Positions 10,561 through 21,017 of a stretch of 64,000 nt of DNA are shown here, piece after piece. This DNA comes from Rhizomys pruinosus (lineage: Eukaryota; Chordata; Mammalia; Rodentia; Spalacidae): positions 275,959 through 339,958 of the forward strand of contig VZQC01007107.1 in assembly GCA_009823505.1 (NCBI GenBank), written 5' to 3'. Under the pieces are notes generated by a model. It was not told the DNA's origin, ran no database searches, and worked only from the letters and a program-made list of their open reading frames with translations. Numbering within the stretch: position 1 is the stretch's first letter; each line of letters starts with the position of its first letter. Both the position numbers and the translations under genes were made by a program.

Positions 10561-11050
10561 GTCACACTTCATGCTTCTTGGTGTGAGACAAAGGCCTAGT
10601 TCCTCCCATCCCTCAGGCAGCAGGTCCTCTTTTTGGCTGACTAGTTCAGACCAGTTTATAGAAGACCAAGGCTAGACCTGGAAATATTTCAATCTGCTTT
10701 GAGTTAGGGCCCATGGGCTCTCTTTTCTTTAAGTTGACCCACCCAAAATTGGGGCAGGGGACCAGCCTCAGACCAGTAAGAAGTTAAAATTCCCAGGTCC
10801 TCCTAAGGGCTTTAGAGTTTTTGTTTTCTGAGTCCCCTTTCCACTTGGGGAGAGCTTTTTTCCTCTGAGTGTGTGTATGTGTGTGTTTCTTTAACTTAGT
10901 AAAGTTCGTTATGTGTTGTTGCTTTCTACCTATGTCTGAGACTTTTCTTGCCTTGTAATTCTTTAGTTGGCAGAAAGAACAAACCTGATCAAGACCTTTA
11001 GTCAGTGACAATTTCATGGCAGGTCAAGCTCGTATGGCATGTGCTTTTAT
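10561..11050. other. Unassigned sequence
   Basis: No repeat or gene can be named. A T-rich/TG-rich stretch stands at 10868-10890. The minus-strand frame of 77 codons at 10784-11017 looks like chance. Confidence 0.45.
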
Positions 11051-11151
11051 CGACTGAACCATCTTGCCACACATGTTTATTGCAGTACTCACCACAATAG
11101 GCAAGGGGGGGGTGCCCATCATCAGATGAGTAGATAAAAAATACTGTATAA

Positions 11152-11313
11152 GCCGGGCGTGGTGGCGCACGCCTTTAATCCTAGCACTTGGGAGGCAGAG
11201 GCAGGCGGATCTTTGTGAGTTCAAGGCCAGCCTGGTCTACAGAGTGAGTTCCAGGACAGCTGGGGCTACAGGGAGACCCTGTCTCGAAAAGACCAAAAAA
11301 AAAAAAAGAAAAG
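11152..11313 (+). repeat. B1 SINE with perfect target duplication
   Basis: AAAATACTGTATAA occurs at 11138-11151 and 11314-11327, a perfect 14-base duplication. The element is full length and close to the local consensus, so it is young. Confidence 0.95.
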
Positions 11314-11382
11314 AAAATACTGTATAAACATACAACCGGATTCTATTTTCTCATTTAATCTTATTTATTTATTGTTATTATT

Positions 11383-11540
11383 TTGGTGATTTTGGTTTTT
11401 GAGACAGTCTTGCTGTGTAGCTCTGACTGACTTGGAACTCACTATATAGACCAGGCTGGCCTTGAACTTTTGGGCAAACCTCCTGCCTTTGCCTCCAGTG
11501 TGCTGGGATCACAGGTGTGTATCACCAAGTCTGGCACACA
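11383..11540 (-). repeat. Old B1 SINE, antisense
   Basis: Complement of B1 with many substitutions ('ATCACAGGTGTGTATCACCA'). It lies within the split L1. Confidence 0.75.
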
Positions 11541-11577
11541 ATGGAATTTTATTTATTCAGTCGTAAAGAAGAATGAT

Positions 11578-11798
11578 GGGCTGAAGAGATGGCTCAGTGG
11601 TTAAGAGCACTAACTGCTCTTGCTGAGGGCCCAGGTTTCATTCCTAGCACCCACATGGTGGCTAGCAACCATCCATAGCTCCAGTTCCAGGGGAATTCAA
11701 TGTACTTCTGACCTCTGTTGGCATCCCATGACATGGGTGCACTTACACAAATGTAGGCAAACTCATACACATAAGATGAAAATAATAAAATGTAAAAA
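11578..11798 (+). repeat. B2 SINE inserted in L1
   Basis: AAGAATGAT is repeated at 11569-11577 and 11799-11807. The element lacks the internal duplication of the young subfamily. Confidence 0.9.
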
Positions 11799-12059
11799 AA
11801 GAATGATTATTTCATTTGCAAGGAAATGGATGGAACTGAAGATCATAATGTAAATCTCTGACTCAGAAAAACAAATGTCTGCGTCTCCCCCCCACCCCCA
11901 CCCCCAGCTATATGGCATGAAAACAGGACTGTTGGGCAGGGAGAGAGATGGCTAGACGATGATGGATGAGCAACGGTAACGAGATAGGGCAACTGCAAGC
12001 AAAGGGCAGTGAGAGAGATGCGTGAAAATGTCATAAGGTAAAGAGAAGGTTTTCTGGGG

Positions 12060-12265
12060 ATCCAGCCCGCTAGGCAAGTACTCTCCTAACCGAGCTACAT
12101 CCTCAGCTCCGTTTTAATTATTTCTTTGAGGAAGGGTGTTACTGTAGCCCAGGGTGGGCTTGAATTCACTAAGTAGCCAAGAATGACATTGAGCTTTGTA
12201 TTGAGGGCTTGGCACAAGCCAGGCAAGCACTCTACTAACACCCCTACCCGATAAAGCAGAATGGA
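12060..12265 (-). repeat. Two ID-like/B4-head fragments, antisense
   Basis: 'GGCAAGTACTCTCCTAACC' and 'GGCAAGCACTCTACTAACA' are complements of an ID-type tRNA-like head. Two degraded copies lie about 130 bases apart with a B1-like remnant between them. Confidence 0.55.
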
Positions 12266-12304
12266 TTTATTTGTGGGAATCAAACTTGAAGTTTATTAAG
12301 GTTA

Positions 12305-12412
12305 TAAGTTGGTTGTAGTGGAGCAAACCTGCTTTGGGAAGCCAAGGCAGGAGAATAAAGAGTTCAAGACAAGCCTAGGCTACAAGAGGAAATCCTAACT
12401 CAAAAAATAAAA
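12305..12412 (+). repeat. Degenerate B1-like remnant
   Basis: 'GGGAAGCCAAGGCAGGAGAA' and 'AGACAAGCCTAGGCTACAAG' keep the B1 layout with heavy decay. Confidence 0.55.
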
Positions 12413-12534
12413 AGAATAGGGGTGGGAGCTCAAAAGAGGGTAGTGATGGAAATGGATGAATTAGAACAAAGTATAATGGTCTGCATATATGAAAATACCA
12501 CATTGAAACCCATCGGTTTGTACACTGACTTTAT

Positions 12535-12690
12535 TTTTATTTTTTTATTTTTTGGTGTTTTTGAGACAGGGTCTCCCTGTAGCCCCAGCTGTCCTGGAAC
12601 TCACTCTGTAGACCAGGCTGGCCTTGAACTCACAAAGATCCACCTGCCTCTGCCTCCCAAGTGCTAGGATTAAAGGAATGCACCACNGCT
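12535..12690 (-). repeat. B1 SINE, antisense, with an N near its end
   Basis: Close to consensus until the final bases, where one N (12687) stands in 'CACCACnGCTGG'. The expected B1 5' end is replaced at once by a B4 fragment. Confidence 0.85.
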
Positions 12691-12842
12691 GGCCAGCGAG
12701 CCCTAGGGACCTGCTGTCTCCACTTCCCTGGGAGCTGGGATTAGTGCATACCATCATGCTCCACATTTTTACCTGAGTTCCAGGGATTGAACTCATCAGG
12801 TCAGTGTGCTTGCAAAGCAAGAACTTTACCAGTTGAACAAGA
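12691..12842 (-). repeat. B4-type SINE fragment, antisense
   Basis: 'GGCCAGCGAGCCCTAGGGA' and 'CCAGGGATTGAACTCATCAG' follow the order of the element at 55085-55367. Confidence 0.6.
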
Positions 12843-12879
12843 AGGGGATTTTTGTTTATGTTTTTGTTTTGTTTTGTTT

Positions 12880-12980
12880 GTTTTTGGTCTTTTTGAGACA
12901 GGGTCTCCCTGTAGCCCCAGATGGCCTGGAACTCATTATGTACCAGATGGGCCTTGAACTCACAGAGATATGCCTGTTTT
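12880..12980 (-). repeat. B1 SINE fragment, antisense
   Basis: It holds about two thirds of B1 and stops after 'CACAGAGATATGCCTG'. Confidence 0.8.
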
Positions 12981-13199
12981 TATAGTGGAAAATAACCTTG
13001 TAGTAATGGAGCTAGACAGAGAAGGGGCAGCTAGAGCCTTTACCTCTGCTTCCTGTGGTCTTCCCAGACAATAACAGTAGACTTTGTTTAACAGGGATGC
13101 CACATTTGGTGTAAACCAGGATGTCACATTATTATAGCCTTTGTGGTTCTAAGTTATCTGTAAACCAGGCGAGGATGTCACATTTCTTTCTTTCTTTTC
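12981..13199. other. Unassigned sequence with a short internal repeat
   Basis: Two similar blocks (GATGCCACATTTGGTGTAAA and GGATGTCACATT, again at about 13170) recur within 100 bases. No family is recognised. Confidence 0.4.
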
Positions 13200-13350
13200 T
13201 TTTTTGGTCTTTTTGAGACAGGGTCTCCCTTTAGTCCCAGCTGGCCTGGAGCTCACTCTGTAGACCAGGCTGGCCTTGAACTCACAGAGATCCACCTACC
13301 TGTGCCTCCCAAGGGCTAGGATTAAAGGCGTGCACCACCACGTCTGGCCT
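13200..13350 (-). repeat. B1 SINE, antisense
   Basis: Near full-length complement from the T tract to 'CACCACCACGTCTGGCC'. Confidence 0.9.
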
Positions 13351-13553
13351 ATGAATTTCATTTAGATATACTTTAAGTCCATGAGGAAAAGGAGAATGTA
13401 AGGAATAATCACAGACAATCACACAGTAATTATGTGTATAAGTCTAAGCATTGAATGTGAAAAATCAGCAGTCTGATACCAACAAGTCTGGGGTACTCAC
13501 CAACAGCAGAAACTTCGGTACAAGAATGGAACAGCTTAGAAAGTGGTGATGAG

Positions 13554-13803
13554 GGCTGGAGAGATGGCCTAGCGGTTAAGAGCACCGACTGCTCTTACAG
13601 AGGACCCGGGTTCGATCCCCAGCACCCACATGGCGGCCGAAAACCGTCTGAAACTCCAATTCCAGGAGAACTCCAGTTCTAGGGGAATCCAACACCCTCT
13701 TCTGACCTCCGCGGCATTGCACGATACGGGGGCACAAACCTGCATGCAGACAGTACATTCATACACACACAGTAAAATTAAATAAAAAAAAATTTAAAAA
13801 AAA
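13554..13803 (+). repeat. Young B2 SINE (internal-duplication subfamily)
   Basis: The B box GGTTCGATCCC is intact at 13608-13618. The 'ACTCCAATTCCAGG' / 'ACTCCAGTTCTAGG' pair is an internal duplication absent from the older B2 copies. A 16-base target duplication with one mismatch (AGAAAGTGGTGATGAG) lies at 13538-13553 and 13804-13819. Confidence 0.95.
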
Positions 13804-13924
13804 AGAAAGTTGTGATGAGACAGGAGGAGCAGGTTCTCAGATTTGGTGTTAGTGTTATTAAAGTGGAGGGTTAGAACTGTAACCCGGAGCCTCATTAAAT
13901 GTTCATGTTAAAATATTATAGAAG

Positions 13925-14320
13925 CTGGCTGTATTAATTACTTCCTTATTGCTGTGAGAAAATAAACAGAAGTAATAAGGGAAGGATGGTTTGTCTCATG
14001 ATTTAGGAAAGGATACAGTTAGCCACAGGAGGAAGGCATAGTGCCGGGAACATGAGGCAGCTGCTTATATGGTGTCTGCGTCAGGAAGCAGAGAGACATG
14101 AATGCTGCTGCGTGCGCAGCGGACTGCCTCCTCCTGCTTTTATTCATCCCAGACCCGAATTCATGGGATAGTGCCCCTTAAATTCAGGGTGGGTCTTCCT
14201 TCCTCAGTTAAACCTCTCTGGAACCCCTTCAGAGACACACTCAGAATAGAGTCTCCTAGGTGATTACTGATCCACTCCAGTTGACTGTGAAGATGAACCT
14301 TCATGTGGCTAATATGAAAT
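13925..14320 (-). repeat. MaLR-type LTR repeat, antisense
   Basis: 'TTATTGCTGTGAGAAAATAA' through 'GTGATTACTGATCC' resembles the complement of a MaLR-style LTR. The copy at 36956-37325 is similarly oriented. Family assignment is tentative. Confidence 0.5.
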
Positions 14321-14577
14321 ATGTAGAATGTAGAACTTTGAAATCACTAGAAAAAGAATAATAAAAAACCCTATTTAATCTAAAAGAAAGCATTACAAAG
14401 GAGAAAAAGAGGCAAAGAGAAAAGTAGAGAGAACCTAGACTGCCATGGCGATCTTCACACTTCAGTCAGAACACACGGAAGTGGCTTGTGCCGCACCATT
14501 AAAGGTCAGAGATCCCGACGCTGGGTTAGAATCGCTACTACCATCCAGATTTGTGCTGAAATTTCTTTTGGTGCATC

Positions 14578-14609
<32 letters not shown>

Positions 14610-14617
14610 AACAAAAC
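14578..14617. repeat. (CAAAA)n simple repeat
   Basis: A-rich tract of CAAAA units. It lies downstream of a segment with no recognisable SINE, so its origin is unclear. Confidence 0.85.
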
Positions 14618-14707
14618 CCAAGGACACTGACAGGGATATGCCCACCACATTCTGAGCAAGAGAATACCACATGATTATCAGACAAAATTCATAAGAAAAA
14701 GGAATTT

Positions 14708-14940
14708 GGGCCTGGAGGGATAGCTCAGCAGTTAAGATCACTGGCTGATCTTGCAGAAGACCCCCCAGGTTTGATTCCCAGCACCCACATGATGGTTAAC
14801 AACCACCTGAAGCTCCAGTTCAGGGGATCCTCTTCTGACCTCCTTAGGCATTGCAGGACACAGGTAGATTCATGTACACGAAGGCAATAGACTCATTCAC
14901 ATAAAATTAAAATAATAAATAAAATATTTAAGAAATAATT
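14708..14940 (+). repeat. B2 SINE
   Basis: Older B2 with a run of C in place of the usual 'GACCCAGG' and a shortened centre. It ends in an A-rich tail. Confidence 0.85.
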
Positions 14941-14947
14941 AATAGAA

Positions 14948-15112
14948 ATGCCAGGTATGGTGGCATATGCCTTTACTCCCAGCATTCCAGAGGCAGAGGC
15001 AGGCAGATCTCCGTGAGTTCAAGGCCAGCCTGGTCTATATAGTGAGTTCCAGGCTAGCTGGAGCTACAGGAAGACCCTGTCTTAAAAAGAACAATGACAC
15101 AACAACAAAAAA
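14948..15112 (+). repeat. B1 SINE
   Basis: Full-length, moderately diverged, starting 'GCCAGGTATGGTGGCATATG'. It immediately follows the A tail of a B2. Confidence 0.9.
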
Positions 15113-15305
15113 TACATTAGTAGAAACATTTAAATTTGGAGTGGGAGATTTTAGCATGCGCTTTGGAAAATGAGGGCTGTAGCAGAGGAAAACAGAAATC
15201 TTGAAAAACATCTTTATCAATCTCAGCTGGATGGTGCATAGAGGAGCCCTACTCTGTTTTATCATTTAAATAAATACATGTATTCAGGTATATATGGAAT
15301 ATTTA

Positions 15306-15569
15306 TTTATTTATTTTTTATTTTTTTTTAATTAATTTTATTTATTTCTGTATGTGTATGAATGTACTGTCTGCATGCAAGTCTGTGCACCCGTGTCGTG
15401 CAATGCCGCGGAGGTCAGAAGAGGGTCTCGGATTCCCCTGGAACTGGAGTTCTCCTGGAACTGGAGTTTCAGACGGTTCTCAGCCGCCATGTGGGTGCTG
15501 GGGATCGAACCCGGGTCCTCTGCAAGAGTGGTCGGCGCTCTTAACCGCTAGGCCATCTCTCCAGCCCAA
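15306..15569 (-). repeat. Young B2 SINE, antisense
   Basis: Carries the internal duplication. TATATGGAATATTTA is repeated perfectly at 15291-15305 and 15570-15584, a 15-base target duplication. It is among the youngest insertions here. Confidence 0.95.
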
Positions 15570-15594
15570 TATATGGAATATTTATAAACATCAC

Positions 15595-15912
15595 TTACTA
15601 CCTCAAGTGTCAGGCTCCTGTTTGAGTGCCTGGTCCCCAGCTGAGGACCAAGGTGATATTTTAGAGACTGTGGAATCTGTGGGAGGTGGAGCCTGGCTGG
15701 TAGAGTGGGCCTTTCAAGGGTATAACCTGCCCTGGTTCCTGTCATTCTCTTTGCTTCCTGGTCCATCATGATGTGAGGGGCACCCTGGCTGCCTTGGGAT
15801 GACCTCCACTCCTCCTTGCCTTCTCCACTACGATGGACGGAAACCCTCTGAAACCTTTTCCCTTAAGTAGTTTCTGTTCCATATTTGGTCACAGCAACAT
15901 AAAGTACTTAAT
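15595..15912 (+). repeat. MaLR-type LTR repeat
   Basis: 'CTGGTCCCCAGCTGAGGACC' through 'TTTGGTCACAGCAACATAAA' has the same block order as 5066-5415 and 43680-44025. It is interrupted upstream by the young B2. Confidence 0.55.
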
Positions 15913-17826
15913 GTATTCATTAAATAAAGAACTAATAAAGACCATATCCATAAGCCATAACACAGTAAAATATAAACCAATGAATAGCAAAACGTTAGCT
16001 AAGAATTGAGGGTGGCTATTCCTAGGATTGTTCAACCACCATGAGTATCACAAACATAAGGTTTAGGCCTCACACCGCTCACGGTTACTATTCCCGAGGC
16101 AGACCGCCCCTCCTGGGCTGGGGTGAGCATGCAGAAGTGTCAGTCGCACAGCCAGCATGTACTGTGGTGACTAACTCAGAGGCATGTGGGCTGGGGTGTT
16201 AGAACTTGTTAGAACAGCAGCAGTTGCTGTGTGAATGGACAAAGAGAGATGATGCTTCAGGGTGTTTATCTTTGTCTTTTCCCTAGTTTCCCCACTGACT
16301 CCAAATCCATTCAAGATTTGGAAGCAGCCTGTGCACTGATGGCTATGAAGCTTGAAGCTCTGTTGCTCTATGGCCTGGACCCTGCTGGGTGGGGTGGGTT
16401 GTGCTGAGTGAGCATCTTACTCTCTGACGGCTTTGGGTTTGGTCCAATGCTGGACCCCAGATAGAGGAGGAGAGGCCATATGCCATATGGAGAACGGCTC
16501 AAGAGTGTCTGGCAACCTGAGTCCTGGTTTAAGAGCCTCTCTAAGCCATCCTGTGGCCTCAGGTAAGTCAGCAGTATTTCCCTGCCCAGGGCATATTCTT
16601 CATGACAGCATGCAGTTACTCTGAGGGAATCCAGGTGGCTTATCCAGAACTCTTGGTTGTAAGTGATGGAAAGCCACTTAGACTAGTTAAAACAATAAGG
16701 CAATTGATTGATGAAAGTAGGATGTGTGACACTGGCTTCTGGCATGACTGATACCGGAATCTCCAACAAGACCATTAGGACCTTGTCTTTCTGTCCATCT
16801 CTCAGCTCTGTTGTCCCCTTAAGATGGCTTCCCCCTGGGCTCACCCTCCAGCCGCTCAGCAGTGAGAGCCCCCTGCAGATCCAGACACCCATCTAATCAG
16901 TTTCACAGCCCTTATGGTAAGGTAATTCCTGTTCTCTGACAGCCTCAGTAAGAAACCTAGGACTGAAATTTACTGGTCTGATTTAAGTTATGCTTCCATC
17001 CCTGAGCCAATCACTGTGGCTGAGGACTGGAATGCCAGCTGACCAGAGCTTGGCCATGGCTCCTCCTGGAACTCAGAGGACTGGGATGCCCTGAAGCAGC
17101 AGACAGCTCTGCAGACTGATCTTCCCTCCACTGTGTGGTTACTGAGCGTCTGACGGAGATGAACATATAACTTGGATCTCAGGTTGTTCAATCGAGTTTT
17201 CCACAAGCCTTTCTGATAGCCAGACCATCAGTTCTGTTAGAGATTGAAAGGTGCAGGGTGCTTTGGAGCAAGAGAGAACTCAGAGAGGTAACATCTTATC
17301 TGGTCTGACATCTCTTTCTGTCTGGAGTCATGAGTGGCCTGTGGGTGATTCAAGGCAGAGCCTGGACGAGCACCTTGACCTCCACCCTACCAAACACCAG
17401 GACCTCAGCCTCCACCCCACCCAGGACCTCACTCACCCTCTATCCCACCTGAGTGAAATGTGGAGCACTGTAGCCTCAGCTGCAGATCTAATTATCGGGA
17501 ACTGAATGGCTTCCAAGGACCCTTGAGGAGCCTGGCTTTGCATGTCTAAATATGGAAATTTAATAACCGTACTTGATGCAGCCCTCTATCTCTGTCTGTA
17601 ACACTGCAAAGAGAAAATTAGTCTTGGTGTTTTCAATTTTACAGACATTAAGAGACCAGTGCAAACAACAAGGCTCACGAGGTGCAAGGTCTGAGGTGGC
17701 AGAGCATGCCTCGAGGCCTGGTTGGGTTATCAATAAAGTCATACACTGTGAGATTTAGAGGGCTCTCTGCCTCTAGACAGGGATCTACACATGAGGACTG
17801 TGAAAGCACCTAGGTTGTAGGTAAAA

Positions 17827-17827
<1 letters not shown>
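15913..17827. other. SINE-free sequence with one weak exon-like segment
   Basis: Nearly 2 kb without rodent SINEs. An acceptor-like pyrimidine tract ends in CCCTAG at 16281-16286. It is followed by 39 open codons (from 16288) and a TGA directly before GTGAGC at 16408. No protein family is recognised. The rest has short frames only. Confidence 0.4.
16640..16910. repeat. Ancient mammalian interspersed repeat
   Basis: 'CAGAACTCTTGGTTGTAAGT' and 'CTGTCCATCTCTCAGCTCTG' recall a widespread old mammalian repeat. I cannot name the family with certainty. Confidence 0.4.

Positions 17828-17854
<27 letters not shown>
17828..17854. repeat. (TG)n microsatellite
   Basis: About 13 uninterrupted TG units, with no SINE tail beside it. 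Confidence 0.95.
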
Positions 17855-17857
<3 letters not shown>

Positions 17858-18339
17858 ATAGGGTGAGGGTGCATGGCTTTCATCAGTTTCATGAAGGGAC
17901 CTATGACTACCCAAACACTAAGAGCATTGAATGGGGACCATGTCCCAATAAAGAGCCAGTCACCAATAAAGGTGATGGAAGGACAAAGAGCCTTAGTGAG
18001 AAGGTGTCCCCTAGGTCAGTGTCTAAACTGGTGCTAAATCCCAGTAGTCCAGATTCTGGATATGAGAGGTCGCCTCTAAATTAGATGTCCCCAAGCCTGA
18101 GTGAGCATTTAGAGCCTTCAGATGGACTGGTCAACAGTGTGGTACCTGGGGTTGGGCCTAGAGCCCCTGGAACAAGGTATGAATTAGCCCTGGCACTCTG
18201 CACAGTTAGCAAGCTTTCCAAGAGGTTCCAGGGGTTGTCACCCAGAACTGGTGCTGGGCTAAAGCTCTGGGCCCATAGAATGAGGAGAGCCTTCTCCAAA
18301 TATGTGGAATATCCAGGGACAGTGTTTGATGGAGTGAGT

Positions 18340-18650
18340 GAGTTGGTATATTGGTTGTTAAACACCTTCTTGGGTTTGGTAATTTGCTACAAGGACTCAT
18401 GGGGCTCAACACAGAGCCCAGCCATGGCTGGGATTTATAGCAAAAGGACAGAGAGAAACATAAAAACTCAAAAGGATCCAAGATGAAGGGGAGAGAAAAC
18501 CAGGGCTGAACCCAGAGTCCTCCTCCTGGTGGAGTCACACAGGATGTGCTCTAAGTCCTTAGCAGGTCATCCTGACAGCAGTGCGGACATGGTCCATTAC
18601 CGAGGCTCCACCAAGTTTCATGGAAGAAATGTCTTTTTAAGTCCTTTGTC
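18340..18650. repeat. MLT2-like ERVL LTR remnant
   Basis: 'GGTAATTTGCTACAAGGACT' and 'GTGGAGTCACACAGGATGTG' match the layout I associate with MLT2 LTRs. It is an old non-coding endogenous retrovirus trace. Open frames across it (18085-18486, 18206-18538) look incidental. Confidence 0.5.
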
Positions 18651-18655
18651 CAATT

Positions 18656-18802
18656 TTTGTTTGTTTGAGTCAGGGTCTCCCTGTGGTCTCAGATGTCCTG
18701 GAATTCACTATGCAGACCAAGCTGGTCTTGAACTCACAGAGATCTGCCTGCTTCTTCCTTCTGAGTGCTAGGACTAAAGGCGCATACCACCAAGCCTGGC
18801 CT
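18656..18802 (-). repeat. B1 SINE, antisense
   Basis: Full-length complement with moderate divergence, lying at the edge of the antisense L1 block. Confidence 0.9.
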
Positions 18803-19009
18803 TTGTCCATTTTTGAGCTAAGATTTCATTATTACATTTTAGGCTCCTTTATATAATCTGGATATTAATCTCTTGTCAGACATACAGTGTGCAAATATTT
18901 TCCTCATTATGTATGTCGATTTTTATACTCTGTTGATTCTGTTTTTTGATGCACAGACATTGTGTGTGTGCATGTTTCCGTGTGTGTATGTGAACATGTG
19001 TCTCTGTGT

Positions 19010-19445
19010 GTGCCAACATGTGTCTCTGTGGAGGCTAGAGGAGGACAGTGGGTATCTTTCTCGGTGGTTCTCTACCTTATTCCCTTCAGAGAAGGTCTTC
19101 TTTTTCTCATATTTTCTTTTATTGCTTGAGAATTTCATACAGGCATGTAACATGTTTTGACCTAACCCTGCCCTCCTATTCCTTCTGCTGGAGTTCTTCC
19201 CATTTCTCCCAGACAGGATCTCATACTGAACTTGGAGCTCATTGTTTTTTTGGCTAGGTTGTCTGGCCAGCAAGCCCCAGCCATCTTCCTGTCTCACCCA
19301 CCCCCAGTGATAGGGTTTTAGATGTGTGTGGCCGTGCCTAGCTTTTCTGTGTGGGTACTGGGGATCCGAACTCGGGTCCTTCTGCTTGTGTAGCAAGCAC
19401 CTTTATTCTCTGAACCATCTTGCTAACCCATGCACAGACATGTTT
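19010..19445 (-). repeat. B4-type SINE, antisense, with an internal insert
   Basis: The ends follow the element at 55085-55367 ('GGATCCGAACTCGGGTCC', 'TGAACCATCTTGCTAACCC'). About 110 bases at 19088-19200 do not belong to it and look like a foreign repeat fragment with 'GAGAATTTCATACAGGCATG'. Confidence 0.6.
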
Positions 19446-19454
19446 AATTTTCTT

Positions 19455-19681
19455 TTTAAAAGTTTTATTTATTATTTTAATTTTATGTGTATGAGTGTAT
19501 TGCCTGCATGCACGTAAGTGCACCCATGTCGTGCAATGCCTAAGGAGGTCAGAATAGGGGGTCAGATCCCTGGAACTGGAATTAGGATGGTTGTTAGCTT
19601 CTATGTGGGTGCTGGGGATTGAATCTGGGTCCTCTGCAAGAACACCTGGTGCTCTCAACCACTGAGCCATCTCTCCAGCCC
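19455..19681 (-). repeat. B2 SINE, antisense
   Basis: Full length, ending 'GAGCCATCTCTCCAGCCC'. It lies between two parts of the antisense L1. Confidence 0.9.
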
Positions 19682-20138
19682 TGAAACTTTTAATTTTCAT
19701 GAAACCCAGTTTGTCTAATTTTTCTTTGGTTCATATGCTTTCGTTTCATTCAAGACCTCATTATTGAGTCTAACATAATGAAACTTTTTCCTTAATTTCT
19801 TCTAAGAGCATTTTTTTCTTCTTCCATTTTTCCTTAATCTGTCTACTTTAGGCTTATCAATTTTGTTTATCTTTTCAAAGAATGAACTTTGGTTTTGTTG
19901 ATTTGTCTTTATTTTTAGATTCTTGACCTAATTTTTCTCTGCTCTAATCTTTATTTTCTTTCTTCTGCTAGTTTTGGGTTGACCTTGTTCTCTTTTCCAA
20001 TTCCTTGACTTTATGAAGCTAGGTCTTGCTTTCGTGCATTTATAGAGACATTTCCTCCTTTGTTTTCATCTGTCTCTAAGGATGTTCTAACTTCTGTTGT
20101 GAGTTCTTCTTTGGTCAGTTGGCTAATAGTGTATTATT

Positions 20139-20232
20139 CAGGGCGGGGAAATATAGCTTGGTTGTGAAGTGTTTGCTTAACATGTTTGAGGGCCTAGGTT
20201 TAATACCCAAAACTGAAAAAACAAAACAAAAC
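20139..20232 (+). repeat. ID-like SINE fragment
   Basis: 'GGCCTAGGTTTAATACCCAA' is a decayed tRNA-like B-box region, followed by an A-rich CAAAA tail. Confidence 0.5.
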
Positions 20233-20261
20233 CTGGTTTGTTTAATTTCCACAATTATGTG

Positions 20262-20294
20262 AAATTTAATTAATTAATTAATTAATTAATTTAT
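20262..20294. repeat. (TTAA)n simple repeat
   Basis: About seven TTAA units precede the T tract of an antisense B1. Confidence 0.85.
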
Positions 20295-20440
20295 TGCCTT
20301 TTTGAGACAGGGTCTCTCTTTAGTCCCAGCTGGCCTGGAGCTCGCTATGTACACCAGGCTGGCCTTGAACTCACGGAGATCCACCTGCTTCTGCCTCCCC
20401 AGTGCTAGGATTAAAGGCATGCACCACCACACCCAGCCTA
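20295..20440 (-). repeat. B1 SINE, antisense
   Basis: Full-length complement, ending 'CACCACCACACCCAGCC'. Confidence 0.9.
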
Positions 20441-20490
20441 TTTATGTTATTAACTTTAACTTCCAAGCTTTGTATGATAGCTATATTTTT

Positions 20491-20679
20491 ATTTATTTAT
20501 TTATTTATTTTTATTTTATTTTTGTTTTTTATTTTTTGGTCTTTTTGAGACAGGGTCTCCCTGTAGCCTCAGCTGTCCTGGAACTCACTCTGTAGACCAG
20601 GCTGGCCTTGAACTCACAAAGATCTGCCTGCCTCTGCCTCCCAAGTGCTAGGATTAAAGGCGTGCACCACCACGCCCTG
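20491..20679 (-). repeat. B1 SINE, antisense, perfect target duplication
   Basis: TGATAGCTATATTTTT lies at 20475-20490 and 20680-20695, a perfect 16-base duplication. The tail is an expanded TTTA/TTTTA tract. Confidence 0.95.
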
Positions 20680-20830
20680 TGATAGCTATATTTTTAATAC
20701 ATTTAAATTTAATTTGTGTCTTAAAATATGTTCTATCTCTGGAAAATGTCCCATGAAAACTTGAGAAGAACATGTATGTATGTTTGGTCTTGATGAGTAG
20801 AATGCTCAGTATCTATTAGAAATTGAGAAT

Positions 20831-20990
20831 GGCTGGGCATGGTGGTGCATGCCTTTAATCCTAGCACTTGGGAGGCAGAAGCAGGCGAATCTTTGTGAGT
20901 TCAAGGCCAGCCTGGTCTACAGAGTGAGTTCCAGGACAGCTGGGGCTACAGAGAGACCCTGTCTTGAAAAGACAAAAAAAAAAAAAAAAA
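20831..20990 (+). repeat. B1 SINE, perfect target duplication
   Basis: AGAAATTGAGAAT is repeated at 20818-20830 and 20991-21003. Full length with an 18-A tail. Confidence 0.95.
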
Positions 20991-21017
20991 AGAAATTGAG
21001 AATTAATATCATGTCTA

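Larger units (their letters stand above)
11056..12050 (+). mobile_element. L1 3' region split by three SINEs
   Basis: Pieces read in order: 'CATGTTTATTGCAGTACTCA', then 'ACACAATGGAATTTTATTTA', then 'GGAAATGGATGGAACTGAAG'. These are standard L1 signatures. B1 at 11152, old B1 at 11383 and B2 at 11578 interrupt them. The last part runs into a C-rich then A/G-rich 3' end. Confidence 0.75.
18803..20825 (-). mobile_element. L1 ORF2 region, antisense, heavily interrupted
   Basis: L1 signature text in complement includes 'GGATATTAATCTCTTGTCAG' (18860s), 'TATCAATTTTGTTTATCTTT' (19855) and 'GAATGCTCAGTATCTATTAG' (20800). Stops and indels break the reverse-transcriptase frame, so it is a dead fragment. 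Inserted within it are a B4, a B2, an ID-like element and B1 copies. Confidence 0.8.

Noticed and set aside
13554..13630. tRNA gene
   Set aside because: A and B boxes are present, but the sequence is the head of a B2 SINE and has no cloverleaf-consistent 3' end.
15352..15771. 139-codon frame with Cys and Gly
   Set aside because: The first half is an antisense young B2. The same frame appears at every such B2, for example near 21261 and 27352.
18923..19396. 157-codon minus frame
   Set aside because: It spans a B4 SINE and TG-rich tail within an L1 block.
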